Part shown: positions 38,841-48,664 of the stretch, piece by piece | Position numbering within the stretch: the stretch's first letter is position 1 | Layout of the letters: every line of letters starts with the position of its first letter | Notes under the pieces: model-generated | Databases searched by the model: none | What the model was told of the DNA's origin: nothing | What the model saw: the letters and a program-made list of their open reading frames with translations, nothing else | Program-made: the position numbers and the translations under genes | Assembly: GCA_017465095.1 (NCBI GenBank) | Contig: JAFTWX010000020.1 | Location: 62,001 to 126,000 of the forward strand | Source: Lachnospiraceae bacterium | Lineage (GTDB): Bacteria; Bacillota; Clostridia; Lachnospirales; Lachnospiraceae | Reading direction: 5' to 3' | Length of the DNA stretch: 64,000 nucleotides

Positions 38841-39749
38841 TTATGCCGAATTTTTGTACGGAACCCTTGCCGACGGAACCACCTCGGAAGCTGCCAGCGT
38901 ATGTACCATCTGATCATCGAAGAAGATATGCGCACCAAAGGCTTTGAGAAAATCTCTCTTCGGAATTCCGCCGAGGAAAAACGCCTCGTCCACACGGACA
39001 TCCCATGCGCGCAGCGTCCGAATGACTCTCTCGTGGGCCGGCGCGCACCTGGCCGTCACAAGCGCTGTGCGAATCGGAACCTCCTGCCCCGAAAACTCTT
39101 TTTGAATCTCTGAGAGCAGTCGGAGAAATCCCGCAAACGGACCTTCCTTGAGCGGATTTGCGGCCTGAAGACGCTCATTTTCTTCAAAGGCTTCCAGCCC
39201 TTTCTCCTGATAAATCTGCTCCGATTCATCGGAAAAGATCACCGCATCGCCGTCAAAGGCAATACGGATCTGGGCAGGCACATCCTCCCGGCTGTATGTA
39301 TGTATTCCGTCACTGCAAATAATCCCCGCAGCGATTCCGCAGTCAATGGCACTCTGCACGTCATCCTCATGGGCGGACAAAAACAAATCGGTATGAAACG
39401 CTTCCAAATACGGTGCCAGAGATGCTCCCGACGCTAAAACCGCACGGGTAATCGGAAGCCCGTACTCCCGTATGGAATGAAATACCCGAAGGGATGTGTC
39501 CGCACTGTTTCTGGACATGATTATAACTTCAACCTTATTCTCATGCCCTTTTAACCGGTTAAGATTGAGCAGCGCACGCACGAGGGCAAAGCCCGGTCCC
39601 GGTTTCAAACAATCATTTTCATGTTCCATCTGATAGGCGCGATACGCCTCCACGCCCTCGGTCTCGAAAATTTCATTTTCTACTGTCAGATCAAATAACG
39701 CTCTCGAACTGACGCCGATTACCAGCTTATCTTCCAAACTGAACCCCAT
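38841..39749 (-). CDS. Cytosolic 5'-nucleotidase (cN-I-like)
   Basis: The 302-residue protein matches the cN-I type 5'-nucleotidase family: LVIGVSSRALFDLTVEN at the N-terminus, EVIIMSRNSADTSLRVFHS, LASGASLAPYLEAFHTDLFL, RIAFDGDAVIFSDESEQIY (DGDAV with the metal-binding Asp), LVTARCAPAHERVIRTLR and a C-terminal AHIFFDDQMVHT. It dephosphorylates nucleoside monophosphates in the cytoplasm. Eukaryotic homologues are AMP-preferring; bacterial specificity is not known. The gene lies 20 bases before mutY, which hints at a joint role in handling damaged or excess nucleotides, though that is inference. Confidence 0.85.
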   Translation of the reverse strand: MGFSLEDKLVIGVSSRALFDLTVENEIFETEGVEAYRAYQMEHENDCLKPGPGFALVRALLNLNRLKGHENKVEVIIMSRNSADTSLRVFHSIREYGLPITRAVLASGASLAPYLEAFHTDLFLSAHEDDVQSAIDCGIAAGIICSDGIHTYSREDVPAQIRIAFDGDAVIFSDESEQIYQEKGLEAFEENERLQAANPLKEGPFAGFLRLLSEIQKEFSGQEVPIRTALVTARCAPAHERVIRTLRAWDVRVDEAFFLGGIPKRDFLKAFGAHIFFDDQMVHTLAASEVVPSARVPYKNSA

Positions 39750-39816
39750 AATCTTTCCTCCTTTTCCGTCTTTGCGAAAATTGCAGGAAAGTCAGCTCCG
39801 TCTCACATTTAAAGGT

Positions 39817-40359
39817 TTAATATCTCTGTTTTTCAAACTTCTGCTTCATGAGAAGATAATTTTTCAGTTCCTGATACTTCTGCTCCGTAGAGCCTTCGTT
39901 GAGCTCTACATCCGTGACAACCGCCATGGTGGCGAGCATATCATCCGTAACTCTGTGATGCATGGATGCGAGAATATTAAGTCTCTCATCTACCGTGTAC
40001 GCATCCAGATATTCTGCTACGCCCGGATCAAGTTCTCCTGCCGGTTCCTCCTGCGGCTCCTCATTTGCCTGCACAGTCTCTTCCTTCTGTGGCAGTTCTG
40101 TCGGCTGCAAAGCTTCTGCCGGCTTTGGCATAGCAACCTTTTCAAAACGGTATTTCTGCTCACAGTCCGGATACTTGCTGCGGTCGGTCTCGCTCATAAA
40201 CATGGCAAGATCTCTCACATACACTTTGTAATCACCGTACATAGCCTGATATACCACTTTGCTGCTGCCGTCCTCGGAGTCCGTGGCAAGGGTCAGAATC
40301 TGATACTCATTTCCTTTAAAATGTTTGTAAACTTCAAACGGTCTCGGATTGTCTCTCAT
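39817..40359 (-). CDS. DUF1653 protein with C-terminal helical domain
   Basis: This 180-residue protein opens with a DUF1653 domain (residues ~1-72), a small beta-barrel recognisable from FEVYKHFKGNEYQILTLATD, VVYQAMYGDYKVYVRDLAMF. A Pro/Glu/Gln-rich linker (~80-115) follows, then a helical C-terminal part (AEYLDAYTVDERLNILASMH). The function of DUF1653 is unknown. The gene stands alone between the 5'-nucleotidase and the small membrane protein. Confidence 0.8.
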   Translation of the reverse strand: MRDNPRPFEVYKHFKGNEYQILTLATDSEDGSSKVVYQAMYGDYKVYVRDLAMFMSETDRSKYPDCEQKYRFEKVAMPKPAEALQPTELPQKEETVQANEEPQEEPAGELDPGVAEYLDAYTVDERLNILASMHHRVTDDMLATMAVVTDVELNEGSTEQKYQELKNYLLMKQKFEKQRY

Positions 40360-40464
40360 ATATAATCACCTTTCTCCTGTATTCTTATACACGTACAAGA
40401 CAAGTATACCCCGATTCCGTCCGAATGTCATGCGGATTTTGACTCTCCTTTTTGACAATTCCTG

Positions 40465-40866
40465 TTAACCTTCACATCCTGTCAGGGAAACCGCAACGTC
40501 AGCCGTCGTTCCGTCCGGCAGCGTTACCGCGCAATGCCCTATTTCACTCTCCAATCTGAGATAATCCTGCACTTCAAGACCGGAAATCCTGCTGTTATAA
40601 ATCACAAGATGATATTCCCGGTTTCCGTCCAGCGAAACTACTCTCGTCATGGTAAGCCCGCTGTGATACAACCCATAACTGTCCAAAATTTCTTTAACCC
40701 GGTCCGTATACGCCTGCTCCGACCTCTCATAAGCCCGGTTGTCAAACAACATCTTCTCCGCCGAGCGGCTTCTTGCCTGCACTGTAAAAAGCATGCTAAA
40801 AGCCATGACAATCAAGATTCCTACCACCACGTAACCGATTTTTTCCATTGTTTTCATCCGTTTCAT
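40465..40866 (-). CDS. Small single-pass exported protein, unknown function
   Basis: The 133 residues have a basic N-terminus and one membrane helix (~10-31, IGYVVVGILIVMAFSMLFTV), then an extracytoplasmic domain with alternating charged helices and beta-like strands (LTMTRVVSLDGNREYHLVIYN). I do not recognise the family. There are no close partners: it is 105 bases upstream of the DUF1653 gene and 123 bases from the GPH transporter stop. Confidence 0.6.
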   Translation of the reverse strand: MKRMKTMEKIGYVVVGILIVMAFSMLFTVQARSRSAEKMLFDNRAYERSEQAYTDRVKEILDSYGLYHSGLTMTRVVSLDGNREYHLVIYNSRISGLEVQDYLRLESEIGHCAVTLPDGTTADVAVSLTGCEG

Positions 40867-40941
40867 TTGAACATCGCCTCCCTTTGTTTGTTATTATACA
40901 GACCAATAGTCCAATATACTGTACTCAATGCGAAAAAGGCG

Positions 40942-40978
40942 AAAAAAAAGCACTTCGGCAAAAAACCGAAGTGCTTTT
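40942..40978 (-). terminator. Terminator of the glucuronide operon
   Basis: On the minus strand AAAAGCACTTCGG (from 40978) pairs perfectly with CCGAAGTGCTTTT across a seven-base loop, followed by T's to 40942. It lies just beyond the stop of the GPH transporter gene. Confidence 0.85.
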
Positions 40979-40989
40979 CCTATAATATG

Positions 40990-42543
40990 CTAAACCCCTT
41001 TAACATCCTCTATTGTTTTCCATTTGGCCATAGCCTCTTCCATGGTCATTCCTTCTTCCATTCCCTGCTTGCGGGCAGCATTGACCGTCTGAATCTCCTT
41101 CATCTTATCTCCCGTCAGGATATATCCTTTCATAACGAGAAGCGTGATGATCCATGCTGCCATCGGGATGAGACAGAACAGAATAATAACTACCCGGTTC
41201 ATACCTGCGGAATACGGCGTCTCTGCCGTCGGCAGATTTTCAAGACCGATAACGGAAACTGCGATTCCGACCACGGTGGCCGACAGGGATGACACCAGCT
41301 TATCCACGAGGGAGAACAGCGTTCCCATAACGCCCGGAATATATTTGCCGGAACGGTATGTCTCGTAGTCGGAACAGTCCGCCACCATCGGAATCGGCAT
41401 ATCCGCCGTCGAATAGTAAGCTCCGTAACCGATACCGAAAAACAGAACAAATAATATCGTGTACAGGTTGATGCTAAACGCACCATTGTTCCAAAGTGTC
41501 AGGTTCACCGCCGGATTACCCTGTTTCCAGAGAAGCAGTAACACAAGCACACCGACATACGAAACAAGGGCAAGTGTAATATACTTCATCAACGATGCTT
41601 TCTGGCCTTTTTTCTGGGATGTGCGGACCGTCAGGATAAAGAACGGAACCGAGAATACATATCCCATAACCATCATCGGCAGATAGAGACTGTCATAGTT
41701 GCCCATCATGCATCCGTAGAGCATACAGAGAACCGTCACGTTGGTTGCAATAGAAAGTGCCAGTTTACATCCTGCACCGGCAACCATAAGTCTCTGCATC
41801 GGATTGTTGTTTTTGATAATTTCCCAATACTCGGAAAGCTTGATTTTTTCCTGCGCAGCTCCGCCGAGGCCGAAATATTTCGGATTATCTTTTTCCCAGA
41901 TACCGATCATCGCCAAAATCGTAAGCACGATGGATGTAATGATACCGATCGGCGCCAGGAACGAATAAAAGTCCGCACTGCTGTAATCCGCCACATTGGC
42001 ACGGATAATCGGAGCCAAAAACTGCATCACTCCCATACCTGCCATGGAACCCACTGTGTTAAAAATCGTAAACAACGGTCTCTGGTTCGGATCGTTGGTG
42101 AGCACGGTCTGACCGGATCGTGTCACAGATGTCTGGAACGTATATCCAATCACCCATATTGCATACAGAAGCACAAAGGCTACATAGCGAAGCCACTGCT
42201 TATCCGCCGGTATATACGGCGTCAAAATATATAACACAAATGTGGACAGGGCCATAATCACATTTCCGATTACCATAAACGGCCTAAATTTTCCGAATTT
42301 GCCGTTGGTCCGGTCCATCAGTGCCCCGATGATCGGGTCCGTAACGGCGTCAAACACTCGCATGCCTGTCACCATTACGGAAGCAAAGATCGTACCGATC
42401 GCCAAGACATTATTACCAAAGGTTGAAATATACGACAGGATTAAAACATAGTACACATTGGTTGCACCGTTGTTCAGGGGGAACAGCGCCAGCTGATACA
42501 TTTTGGCACGATTGACTCCTGTCGCCGCTTTTTGATTTTCCAT
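40990..42543 (-). CDS. GPH-family glycoside/hexuronide symporter
   Basis: The 517-residue protein has 12 predicted membrane helices in the glycoside-pentoside-hexuronide (GPH/MelB-UidB) pattern. Motifs include LFPLNNGATNVYYVLIL, MRVFDAVTDPIIGALMDRT (cation and substrate site), GKFGKFRPFMVIGN, LLYAIWVIGYTFQTSV, and a later YYSTADMPIPMVADCSDYE. Such carriers couple sugar uptake to Na+ or H+. As the last gene of the uxu operon it should import a glucuronide or free glucuronate. It follows the GH3 gene by 25 bases and ends at a strong terminator. Confidence 0.9.
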   Translation of the reverse strand: MENQKAATGVNRAKMYQLALFPLNNGATNVYYVLILSYISTFGNNVLAIGTIFASVMVTGMRVFDAVTDPIIGALMDRTNGKFGKFRPFMVIGNVIMALSTFVLYILTPYIPADKQWLRYVAFVLLYAIWVIGYTFQTSVTRSGQTVLTNDPNQRPLFTIFNTVGSMAGMGVMQFLAPIIRANVADYSSADFYSFLAPIGIITSIVLTILAMIGIWEKDNPKYFGLGGAAQEKIKLSEYWEIIKNNNPMQRLMVAGAGCKLALSIATNVTVLCMLYGCMMGNYDSLYLPMMVMGYVFSVPFFILTVRTSQKKGQKASLMKYITLALVSYVGVLVLLLLWKQGNPAVNLTLWNNGAFSINLYTILFVLFFGIGYGAYYSTADMPIPMVADCSDYETYRSGKYIPGVMGTLFSLVDKLVSSLSATVVGIAVSVIGLENLPTAETPYSAGMNRVVIILFCLIPMAAWIITLLVMKGYILTGDKMKEIQTVNAARKQGMEEGMTMEEAMAKWKTIEDVKGV

Positions 42544-42568
42544 AAGCTTTTCCCTTCCTGTTGTAAGT

Positions 42569-45556
42569 TTATTTCTGCTTTCTCGCTTTTTTCAGTTCCC
42601 GGAAAGCAACATACTCTTCTGTCTTCATGAATTTACGTCTCTTCTTGATCCAGAAAACAAGAGATACTACGAACAGAAGTCCGAAAATAACCGCTCCGGC
42701 TCTGACAGCCACCAATGTTCCCGGTGTCGTCGCTTTGACAACCGTATCTTTTCCGATGCCGTTCATTGCACAGGAATGAGCAATTGCATATAAATTCTTA
42801 TGAGAAGCTTCCTTCATGGCTGCTACCACAACCGGATCATTTTCATATTTCGGAAGCTGATCCGTAATATAGAATGCCATCATGGAATCGAAAGTTGTTG
42901 TTCCGCCCATCACACCGTCTACACCGTTTACATAGGTTGTGAGTACGTTATCTGTAATCTGGAGACCGTTACATCCCCATTCCTCGCTCATAATACCTTT
43001 TACAAGACCTGCATTGGCACCTGACCACTGTGTTCCCCAGCGTGTGTACGCCATCATAACACCGTTTCCGCCGGCCTGGGATGCTTCCAGCGATCCCTGG
43101 AATGCACGAAGGTAAATTTCACGGGCTGCCTGTTCCGGAAGCCATACACCCAGACCGATACGATTCTGCTCGCAATCGTTCAGCGCAAAGTGTTTGATTA
43201 CTACGTGAACACCCTTTTCCTCAATACCGGAAACTTCTGCTCTTCCGATTTCAGAAGAGAGACATCCGTCCTCAGAATAATATTCGAAGTTACGTCCGCC
43301 GTACGGAGTTCTGTGTGTGTTTGCACCGGGACCGTAAAGGAAAGCAACTTTTGCTTCCAGACAGTCGTTACCGACAATTTTACCCATTTCATATACTAAA
43401 TCTTTGTTGAAGGTAGCTGCCAGCACGTCCTCCGATGTGAGCGCTGTTGTCTCAACACCGAGACCGGAACCGAACAGTGTAACGGTAAGACCCTGCGGTC
43501 CGTTTTCATCACGGGTACCCGGAGCCTGTACCGACTCAACCGGCATCGTCCAGTGGAAAGCGTCTCCGATAAAGGAAACCATCTCATCGTATGTGAGCTG
43601 ATCGAGAAGCTGATCCCACTTCGGATCATCATAGGCAAGCCCGATCATATCCACGAGCTTTAATCCGTTATCCGCACCCAGTGTCGGCATTTCCGTAGAT
43701 TCATAATCTGCCGGATCATACTGTACATCCTGAAGCGCTTCCTTCAGGTACTCTGTCAGTGTCAGTTTCAAAATTTCGCCGGTCGGCATTGTGCCTTCCC
43801 AGTCATTACGTGAAACATAAGTGATTTTTTCCTGTACTCCGTCATTTAAGTTAATGTCGGAACTATTTAATTTGTTATTTACCTGCGCGCCGGTATCACT
43901 TGTTGCATAAGTGGTTGTATCCAGCTGCGGATTGTTCCATTTCACTGCAAGTGCTTTGTTACCTTCGCCGTCCATACGACCGTCTGTGTTAGCCGGTGTA
44001 AATCCTTTGGCTGCAAGCACGTTGTTAGCCGCATCGTGTGCATCTGTCGCTGCGGTGAAGTAATAGTCACCTGCGTCGAGAATATAAGTTCCCGCACCGT
44101 ATGCGTCATAGCTTGCCACATAGTCGCCGTCTACCGGAATGGTAAGAGTCTCGCTTGCTCCCGGCTCGAGAATTTCTGTCTTGTCAAATCCAACGAGAGA
44201 AACCGCCGATTTCTCCACACCGGTTTCGATGTCGTACTGTGTGTAAGGGCTGGAAACGTAAATCTGAACCGTTTCTTTTCCTGCCACGTCACCGATGTTC
44301 TTCACCGTCACTTCGATGTTGTATGTGGTTGTCGCCTCATCATAAGCGAGCTTCATATCGCTGTATTCAAAATCGGTATAGCTTAAGCCGTAACCGAACG
44401 GGAATGCCACGTCATCGCCGTATGCATACTGTCCTGCATTACCGGTTCCCATTACATAATCTTCATAACGGGTTTCGTAATATTTGTAGCCCACATAAAT
44501 ACCTTCCTGGTAAATCATGTAAGTGCTCGCATTTTCAGGAATGATTCCTTCCGCATATCCTTCGTAAGTGGTAGGTACAAAGTTTTTCATTGCCGGACTT
44601 GAATAATTGTCATAGCAATATGTATCTACCAGACTACCGGACGGGTTGATATCACCTGCTAAAATTTCTGCTACCGCATTAATACCTGTCACGCCGACAC
44701 CACCTACCCATAAGGTTGCGTCCACGCTGTACTCATTGTTCTTCAAGAAATCCAGTTCCAGAGGATTGGATGAGTTTACCAAAACGATAATCTTTTTGAT
44801 GACACCGTCAGCTTTCAGCTGTGCCAGATTAGACATCATTTCTTTTTCTGTCTCATCCAGTTCCAGATAGTTTACGGTCTGGAAATTAAGGTCCACGCCT
44901 TCGCCTCCGACACGGGAAAGTGTCACGATGGCTGCATCGCCGTAAGAAGCTACGGAATCAAGAACTTCCGGTGTGTATGCGCTCCAAGGTGCTTCACCTA
45001 CCGCTGCTCCGCTTGTAAATCCGCCGCCGTCACGCACATATGCGCTTCCCTCTCCGGTCAGATAGAAATCCCATAAGGACTGGTTTACATTGATACCTGC
45101 TTTTTCCAGTGCCGACTTCAGATTGTCAGACTTGGAAGAGTCTACATTGGCAGAACCCGTACCGCCGTAAACAAAGTTCACGGAAGATGTCGAGAACAAG
45201 CTTACATTGACATCTTTTCCGAGGGGAAGGGCACCGTTTTCATTGGTAAGAAGGGCTGCACCTTCTCCTTCCACCTGTTTTACAAGTTCATATCCTCTTT
45301 CCACTCTCTCTTCCTGTGTTGCAAAATCTGATTCGTAGTACACGGCATTCGGATCTTCATTTTCGAGTTTCCAGAATGTGTCCCCCACGAACAGTGCAAC
45401 CGTATTGTCGAACATGCCGACAAATACTGTGGCAACAATGAGGATCACTGCAAGCACTCCGCTCAGCCATGTGAGAAAACACCATGGACGGACGGCTTTG
45501 CGTTTCGCCTTTTTGTAGGCTTTTTTCTGTTGTTTGAATTCTTTTTTGCTTTCCAT
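42569..45556 (-). CDS. Double membrane-anchored GH3 beta-glycosidase with permuted domains
   Basis: The 995-residue enzyme has a basic N-terminus with a membrane helix (~27-50) and a second helix at ~947-970, so the catalytic part is outside and tethered at both ends. The GH3 domains are in reversed order. The alpha/beta sandwich comes first (~75-330: EGAALLTNENGALPLG, then FPFGYGLSYTDF), then an FnIII-like domain (~410-500), then the TIM barrel (~650-930: HVVIKHFALNDCEQNR, and QITDNVLTTY with the nucleophile Asp ~869). Ruminococcus and Butyrivibrio beta-glucosidases share this order. The substrate is a beta-glycoside, perhaps a glucuronide or xyloside. It lies between the GH2 and GPH genes. 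Confidence 0.85.
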   Translation of the reverse strand: MESKKEFKQQKKAYKKAKRKAVRPWCFLTWLSGVLAVILIVATVFVGMFDNTVALFVGDTFWKLENEDPNAVYYESDFATQEERVERGYELVKQVEGEGAALLTNENGALPLGKDVNVSLFSTSSVNFVYGGTGSANVDSSKSDNLKSALEKAGINVNQSLWDFYLTGEGSAYVRDGGGFTSGAAVGEAPWSAYTPEVLDSVASYGDAAIVTLSRVGGEGVDLNFQTVNYLELDETEKEMMSNLAQLKADGVIKKIIVLVNSSNPLELDFLKNNEYSVDATLWVGGVGVTGINAVAEILAGDINPSGSLVDTYCYDNYSSPAMKNFVPTTYEGYAEGIIPENASTYMIYQEGIYVGYKYYETRYEDYVMGTGNAGQYAYGDDVAFPFGYGLSYTDFEYSDMKLAYDEATTTYNIEVTVKNIGDVAGKETVQIYVSSPYTQYDIETGVEKSAVSLVGFDKTEILEPGASETLTIPVDGDYVASYDAYGAGTYILDAGDYYFTAATDAHDAANNVLAAKGFTPANTDGRMDGEGNKALAVKWNNPQLDTTTYATSDTGAQVNNKLNSSDINLNDGVQEKITYVSRNDWEGTMPTGEILKLTLTEYLKEALQDVQYDPADYESTEMPTLGADNGLKLVDMIGLAYDDPKWDQLLDQLTYDEMVSFIGDAFHWTMPVESVQAPGTRDENGPQGLTVTLFGSGLGVETTALTSEDVLAATFNKDLVYEMGKIVGNDCLEAKVAFLYGPGANTHRTPYGGRNFEYYSEDGCLSSEIGRAEVSGIEEKGVHVVIKHFALNDCEQNRIGLGVWLPEQAAREIYLRAFQGSLEASQAGGNGVMMAYTRWGTQWSGANAGLVKGIMSEEWGCNGLQITDNVLTTYVNGVDGVMGGTTTFDSMMAFYITDQLPKYENDPVVVAAMKEASHKNLYAIAHSCAMNGIGKDTVVKATTPGTLVAVRAGAVIFGLLFVVSLVFWIKKRRKFMKTEEYVAFRELKKARKQK

Positions 45557-45583
45557 ACCTTTCTCCTTCTCTTTATATTTTGA

Positions 45584-47515
45584 CTACATCCAGTTAGAGC
45601 TGTCACCTTTCTGCAGCTTATATTCCGGTTTTGCTTTGTCCGTTTTGTAAATCACAGCGCTGTCTGTATACGCTCCGGCTTTCACCTCAATCCGGTTTTC
45701 ACTTTCCAGCGGAAGTTTAAATTTGAAAACATGTTCTCCTTTTAAAGTCGCAACCTGTTTTCCGTTATTAAAAAGTGTCACTTCCTTTTGGTTGGTGTAC
45801 ACTGTGATTTCCGTCGTCTTTTCGGTACGATATTCGTATCGCTTGCCGGCCAGATGAACAAACGGGCTGTCTGACCAATATGCTTTGTAAAGATAAAAAC
45901 TGTCCTTTTTCAGCTTGCGGTCAAACGTTACAAGTCCTTTGTGGTTCATGCCCGGTTCGCCGCCCTGATTTCTCGCATCGGCAGCGAAGTCAAACATATT
46001 CCACACATAGGTGGCCCACATGTAAGGATACCGTTTAAAACATTCCAACATATATTCATGATACTTACACTGATACTCTTCCGTATTGTCTCCGCGACGC
46101 GGTTTCGGACTGTGCAGATTCGGCATTCCCTCCGCACCGTACTCCGAGTAGCACAGACATCTGTCCGGATAGAGGAAGTGCCAGAACCGGATCCAGAGGT
46201 CGTTCAGGAAAAATCCCGGAACATACCATCCAAGATATAAATTCCAACCAACCAAATCCGTAATATGCGCTACCGGATGCCAGTGATAACACATGGCAAA
46301 GCACGCAAGCGTCGTCGGTCTTCCCGGGTCCATCTCCTTGCAAAGCTTCTGCAATGCCCGGTGATTGTCCAGCATGTCTTTTTTATTTTTTCCGCCGGAT
46401 ATGGTAATCTCGTTGGAAACACCCCATGTCACGATGGAAGGATGATTGTAATTCTGGACAATCAGCTCCTTCATCTGTGAGAAGGTATTCTCCCGGCCGT
46501 TCGGAAGGTGCTCGGATATATAAGGAATCTCTGCCCAGACAATCATTCCGTATTTGTCACACAAATCGTAGAAATACTGATTGTGCTGATAGTGGGCAAG
46601 TCGGATGGTATTGGCTCCGACTTCACGGATCAGTTCCATATCAAGTTCCATCTTGTCCGTATCGATGGCGTTGCCGATGCCTTTCCAGTCCTGGTGGCGG
46701 GATACGCCGTGGAGCGGATACGGTTTTCCGTTCAGGTGGAATCCGTCCTTCGGGCTGAATTCAAAGGTGCGGACACCGCATTTGCATGCTATCTCATCCA
46801 GCACATCGTTACCTTCGCACAACCGGCAGGTAAGTGTGTAGAGATACGGATCTTCCAGACCGTCCCAAAGGTGAACCTCCGGAACCGACAGCGTCACTTC
46901 ACTGCCTTCTCCCTCCGCCACCTTATTGCCGTCTGCATCGGTCAAAAGCACGTTTACCTTCGCCCCTTCCTCCTTGGCAGCCTCACACAGATAGGCGGTC
47001 ACGGAAACCTTTGCATCCCGGTCCTCAACCTTCGTGTCGTACTTCATACCCGGTCCGCCGAAATAGTCCAGATCAAAATGCTTTTTGGACACGATCAAAT
47101 ACTCGATATCCCGGTAGATTCCCCCGTAAAAGGTGAAATCTGCCTTCTGCGGATACACGCGGTCATTGACACTGTTATCCACCTTAATCTCAATTTTGTT
47201 TTCATCCAGAAGCGCCTCTGTCACATCCGCACGGAAGGTGGAGTAACCGCCGTCATGGGATATGATTTCTGTCCCGTTCAACAGCACCGTGGCACTTGCA
47301 TTCACTCCGTGGAACTGCAGGTACACACATTCCTTTTCCGGATCAAACTGTGGTTTTTTGATGATGTTGTCATAGACACAGGTTCCCCGGCGGTAATCGT
47401 CTCCGCCGTCCTGTCCGTCCTTCGCATTCCATGTATGCGGAAGCGCTACAGGCTGTCTCTCTCCGGAAAAATCCGTGAAACTCCAGCCGGTCATGAGCTT
47501 TTCTGTTCTTCTCAT
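45584..47515 (-). CDS. GH2 glycosidase, probable beta-glucuronidase
   Basis: The ATG at 47515 (GGAAGG nine bases upstream) gives 643 residues; a TTG six codons upstream is less likely. The order is a GH2 sugar-binding jelly roll (~1-170), an Ig-like domain (~175-265) and a TIM barrel (~270-560). The acid/base Glu is in TWGVSNEITISGG and the nucleophile Glu in LCYSEYGAEGM. An N-x-K-G motif (MNHKGLV) is present; in beta-glucuronidases this Asn/Lys pair contacts the sugar carboxylate, but related beta-galactosidases can share it. The glucuronate-catabolism context makes beta-glucuronidase the best call. It lies between uxuA and the GH3 gene. No signal peptide is seen, so it is cytoplasmic. Confidence 0.8.
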   Translation of the reverse strand: MRRTEKLMTGWSFTDFSGERQPVALPHTWNAKDGQDGGDDYRRGTCVYDNIIKKPQFDPEKECVYLQFHGVNASATVLLNGTEIISHDGGYSTFRADVTEALLDENKIEIKVDNSVNDRVYPQKADFTFYGGIYRDIEYLIVSKKHFDLDYFGGPGMKYDTKVEDRDAKVSVTAYLCEAAKEEGAKVNVLLTDADGNKVAEGEGSEVTLSVPEVHLWDGLEDPYLYTLTCRLCEGNDVLDEIACKCGVRTFEFSPKDGFHLNGKPYPLHGVSRHQDWKGIGNAIDTDKMELDMELIREVGANTIRLAHYQHNQYFYDLCDKYGMIVWAEIPYISEHLPNGRENTFSQMKELIVQNYNHPSIVTWGVSNEITISGGKNKKDMLDNHRALQKLCKEMDPGRPTTLACFAMCYHWHPVAHITDLVGWNLYLGWYVPGFFLNDLWIRFWHFLYPDRCLCYSEYGAEGMPNLHSPKPRRGDNTEEYQCKYHEYMLECFKRYPYMWATYVWNMFDFAADARNQGGEPGMNHKGLVTFDRKLKKDSFYLYKAYWSDSPFVHLAGKRYEYRTEKTTEITVYTNQKEVTLFNNGKQVATLKGEHVFKFKLPLESENRIEVKAGAYTDSAVIYKTDKAKPEYKLQKGDSSNWM

Positions 47516-47538
47516 TTTTTGTTTCCTTCCCAATCACA

Positions 47539-48642
47539 TTACATGTTTTCTCTATTTTGCTTCTCTTTATCCAATTTATCCAGCATATCCCAAACACCGA
47601 GCATATACATAACCCCAAGTGCACGGTCGTACAGACCGTAGCCCGGTCTTACACTGCCCGGACCTTCTCCCCAGAGATGACGTCCGTGGTCAGGGCGGAT
47701 ATAACCTTCGTAACCGCCGTCATGGTAAGCCTTCAAAATATCAAGAATACCGGTATCGCCGTCGCAATCGCGGTGGCTTGCCTCCGAGAAGTCTCCGTTC
47801 TCAAAATGCTTTACATTGCGGATGTGCGCAAATGCAATGCGGTCGCAGTGTTTGCGGACAATATCTGCCACGTTGTTGTTCGGATCCGCATTCAGGCTTC
47901 CGGAACAAAGTGTCAGACAGTTGTAAGGGTCGTCCACCATAGATAAGAAACGGTCAATGTTTTCACCGCTTGTGAGAAGTCTCGGAAGACCGAAAATATC
48001 CCATGGCGGATCGTCCATATGAATCGCCATCTTAATGTCTGTCTCATGGCAGACCGGCATAAGTTTTTCCAGGAAATATTTGAGATTCTCCCAAAGTTTC
48101 TCCTTGGTAACCGGACGGTAAGCCTCGAACAACTCATCAAGCTTTGCCATACGCTCCGGTTCCCATCCCGGGAATGTAAGACCGCCCAGATTGTTTAAAA
48201 TGTAATCCGCCATCTCCTTCGGGTCATCATGGATGCGACTCGCTTCATAGTAAAGCGCTGTCGATCCGTCACCCACCGGATGGAACAAATCCGTACGTGT
48301 CCAGTCAAAGATCGGCATAAAGTTATAGCAGATTACCTTGACACCGAACTTTGAAAGATTGCGGATTGTCTGAATGTAATTTTCAATGTATTGATCGCGG
48401 GTAGGAAGTCCGATTTTAATGTCATCGTGAACATTGACCGACTCTACCACGTCCATGTTAAAGCCATATGGCTCAAGCTGTTTCTGTACCTGTGCAATTT
48501 CTTCTACTTCCCACACCTCTCCCGGCATTTTGTCGTGAAGCGCCCAGACGATGCTTGTCACGCCCGGAATCTGCTTGATGTAGGAAAGACTGATTTTGTC
48601 ATTGCCTTCTCCGTACCAACGGAACCCCATCTGCATTGGCAT
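47539..48642 (-). CDS. uxuA: Mannonate dehydratase
   Basis: It dehydrates D-mannonate to 2-keto-3-deoxygluconate. The 367-residue protein shows the UxuA motifs GFRWYGEGNDKISLSYIKQI, GVTSIVWALHDKMPGEVW, GVKVICYNFMPIFDWTRTDL, the metal-ligand segments KMAIHMDDPPWDIFGLPR and CSGSLNADPNN, then FAHIRNVKH, and GYIRPDHGRHLWGEGP. It is the fifth gene of the uxu operon, between kdgK (22 bases) and the GH2 gene, and follows the fructuronate reductase step biochemically. Confidence 0.95.
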   Translation of the reverse strand: MPMQMGFRWYGEGNDKISLSYIKQIPGVTSIVWALHDKMPGEVWEVEEIAQVQKQLEPYGFNMDVVESVNVHDDIKIGLPTRDQYIENYIQTIRNLSKFGVKVICYNFMPIFDWTRTDLFHPVGDGSTALYYEASRIHDDPKEMADYILNNLGGLTFPGWEPERMAKLDELFEAYRPVTKEKLWENLKYFLEKLMPVCHETDIKMAIHMDDPPWDIFGLPRLLTSGENIDRFLSMVDDPYNCLTLCSGSLNADPNNNVADIVRKHCDRIAFAHIRNVKHFENGDFSEASHRDCDGDTGILDILKAYHDGGYEGYIRPDHGRHLWGEGPGSVRPGYGLYDRALGVMYMLGVWDMLDKLDKEKQNRENM

Positions 48643-48664
48643 ATTATTTCCTCCTTACCCTTTT

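Noticed and set aside
46508..47641. 377-codon plus-strand ORF
   Set aside because: Antisense of the GH2 gene, which has clear catalytic motifs; no ribosome site.
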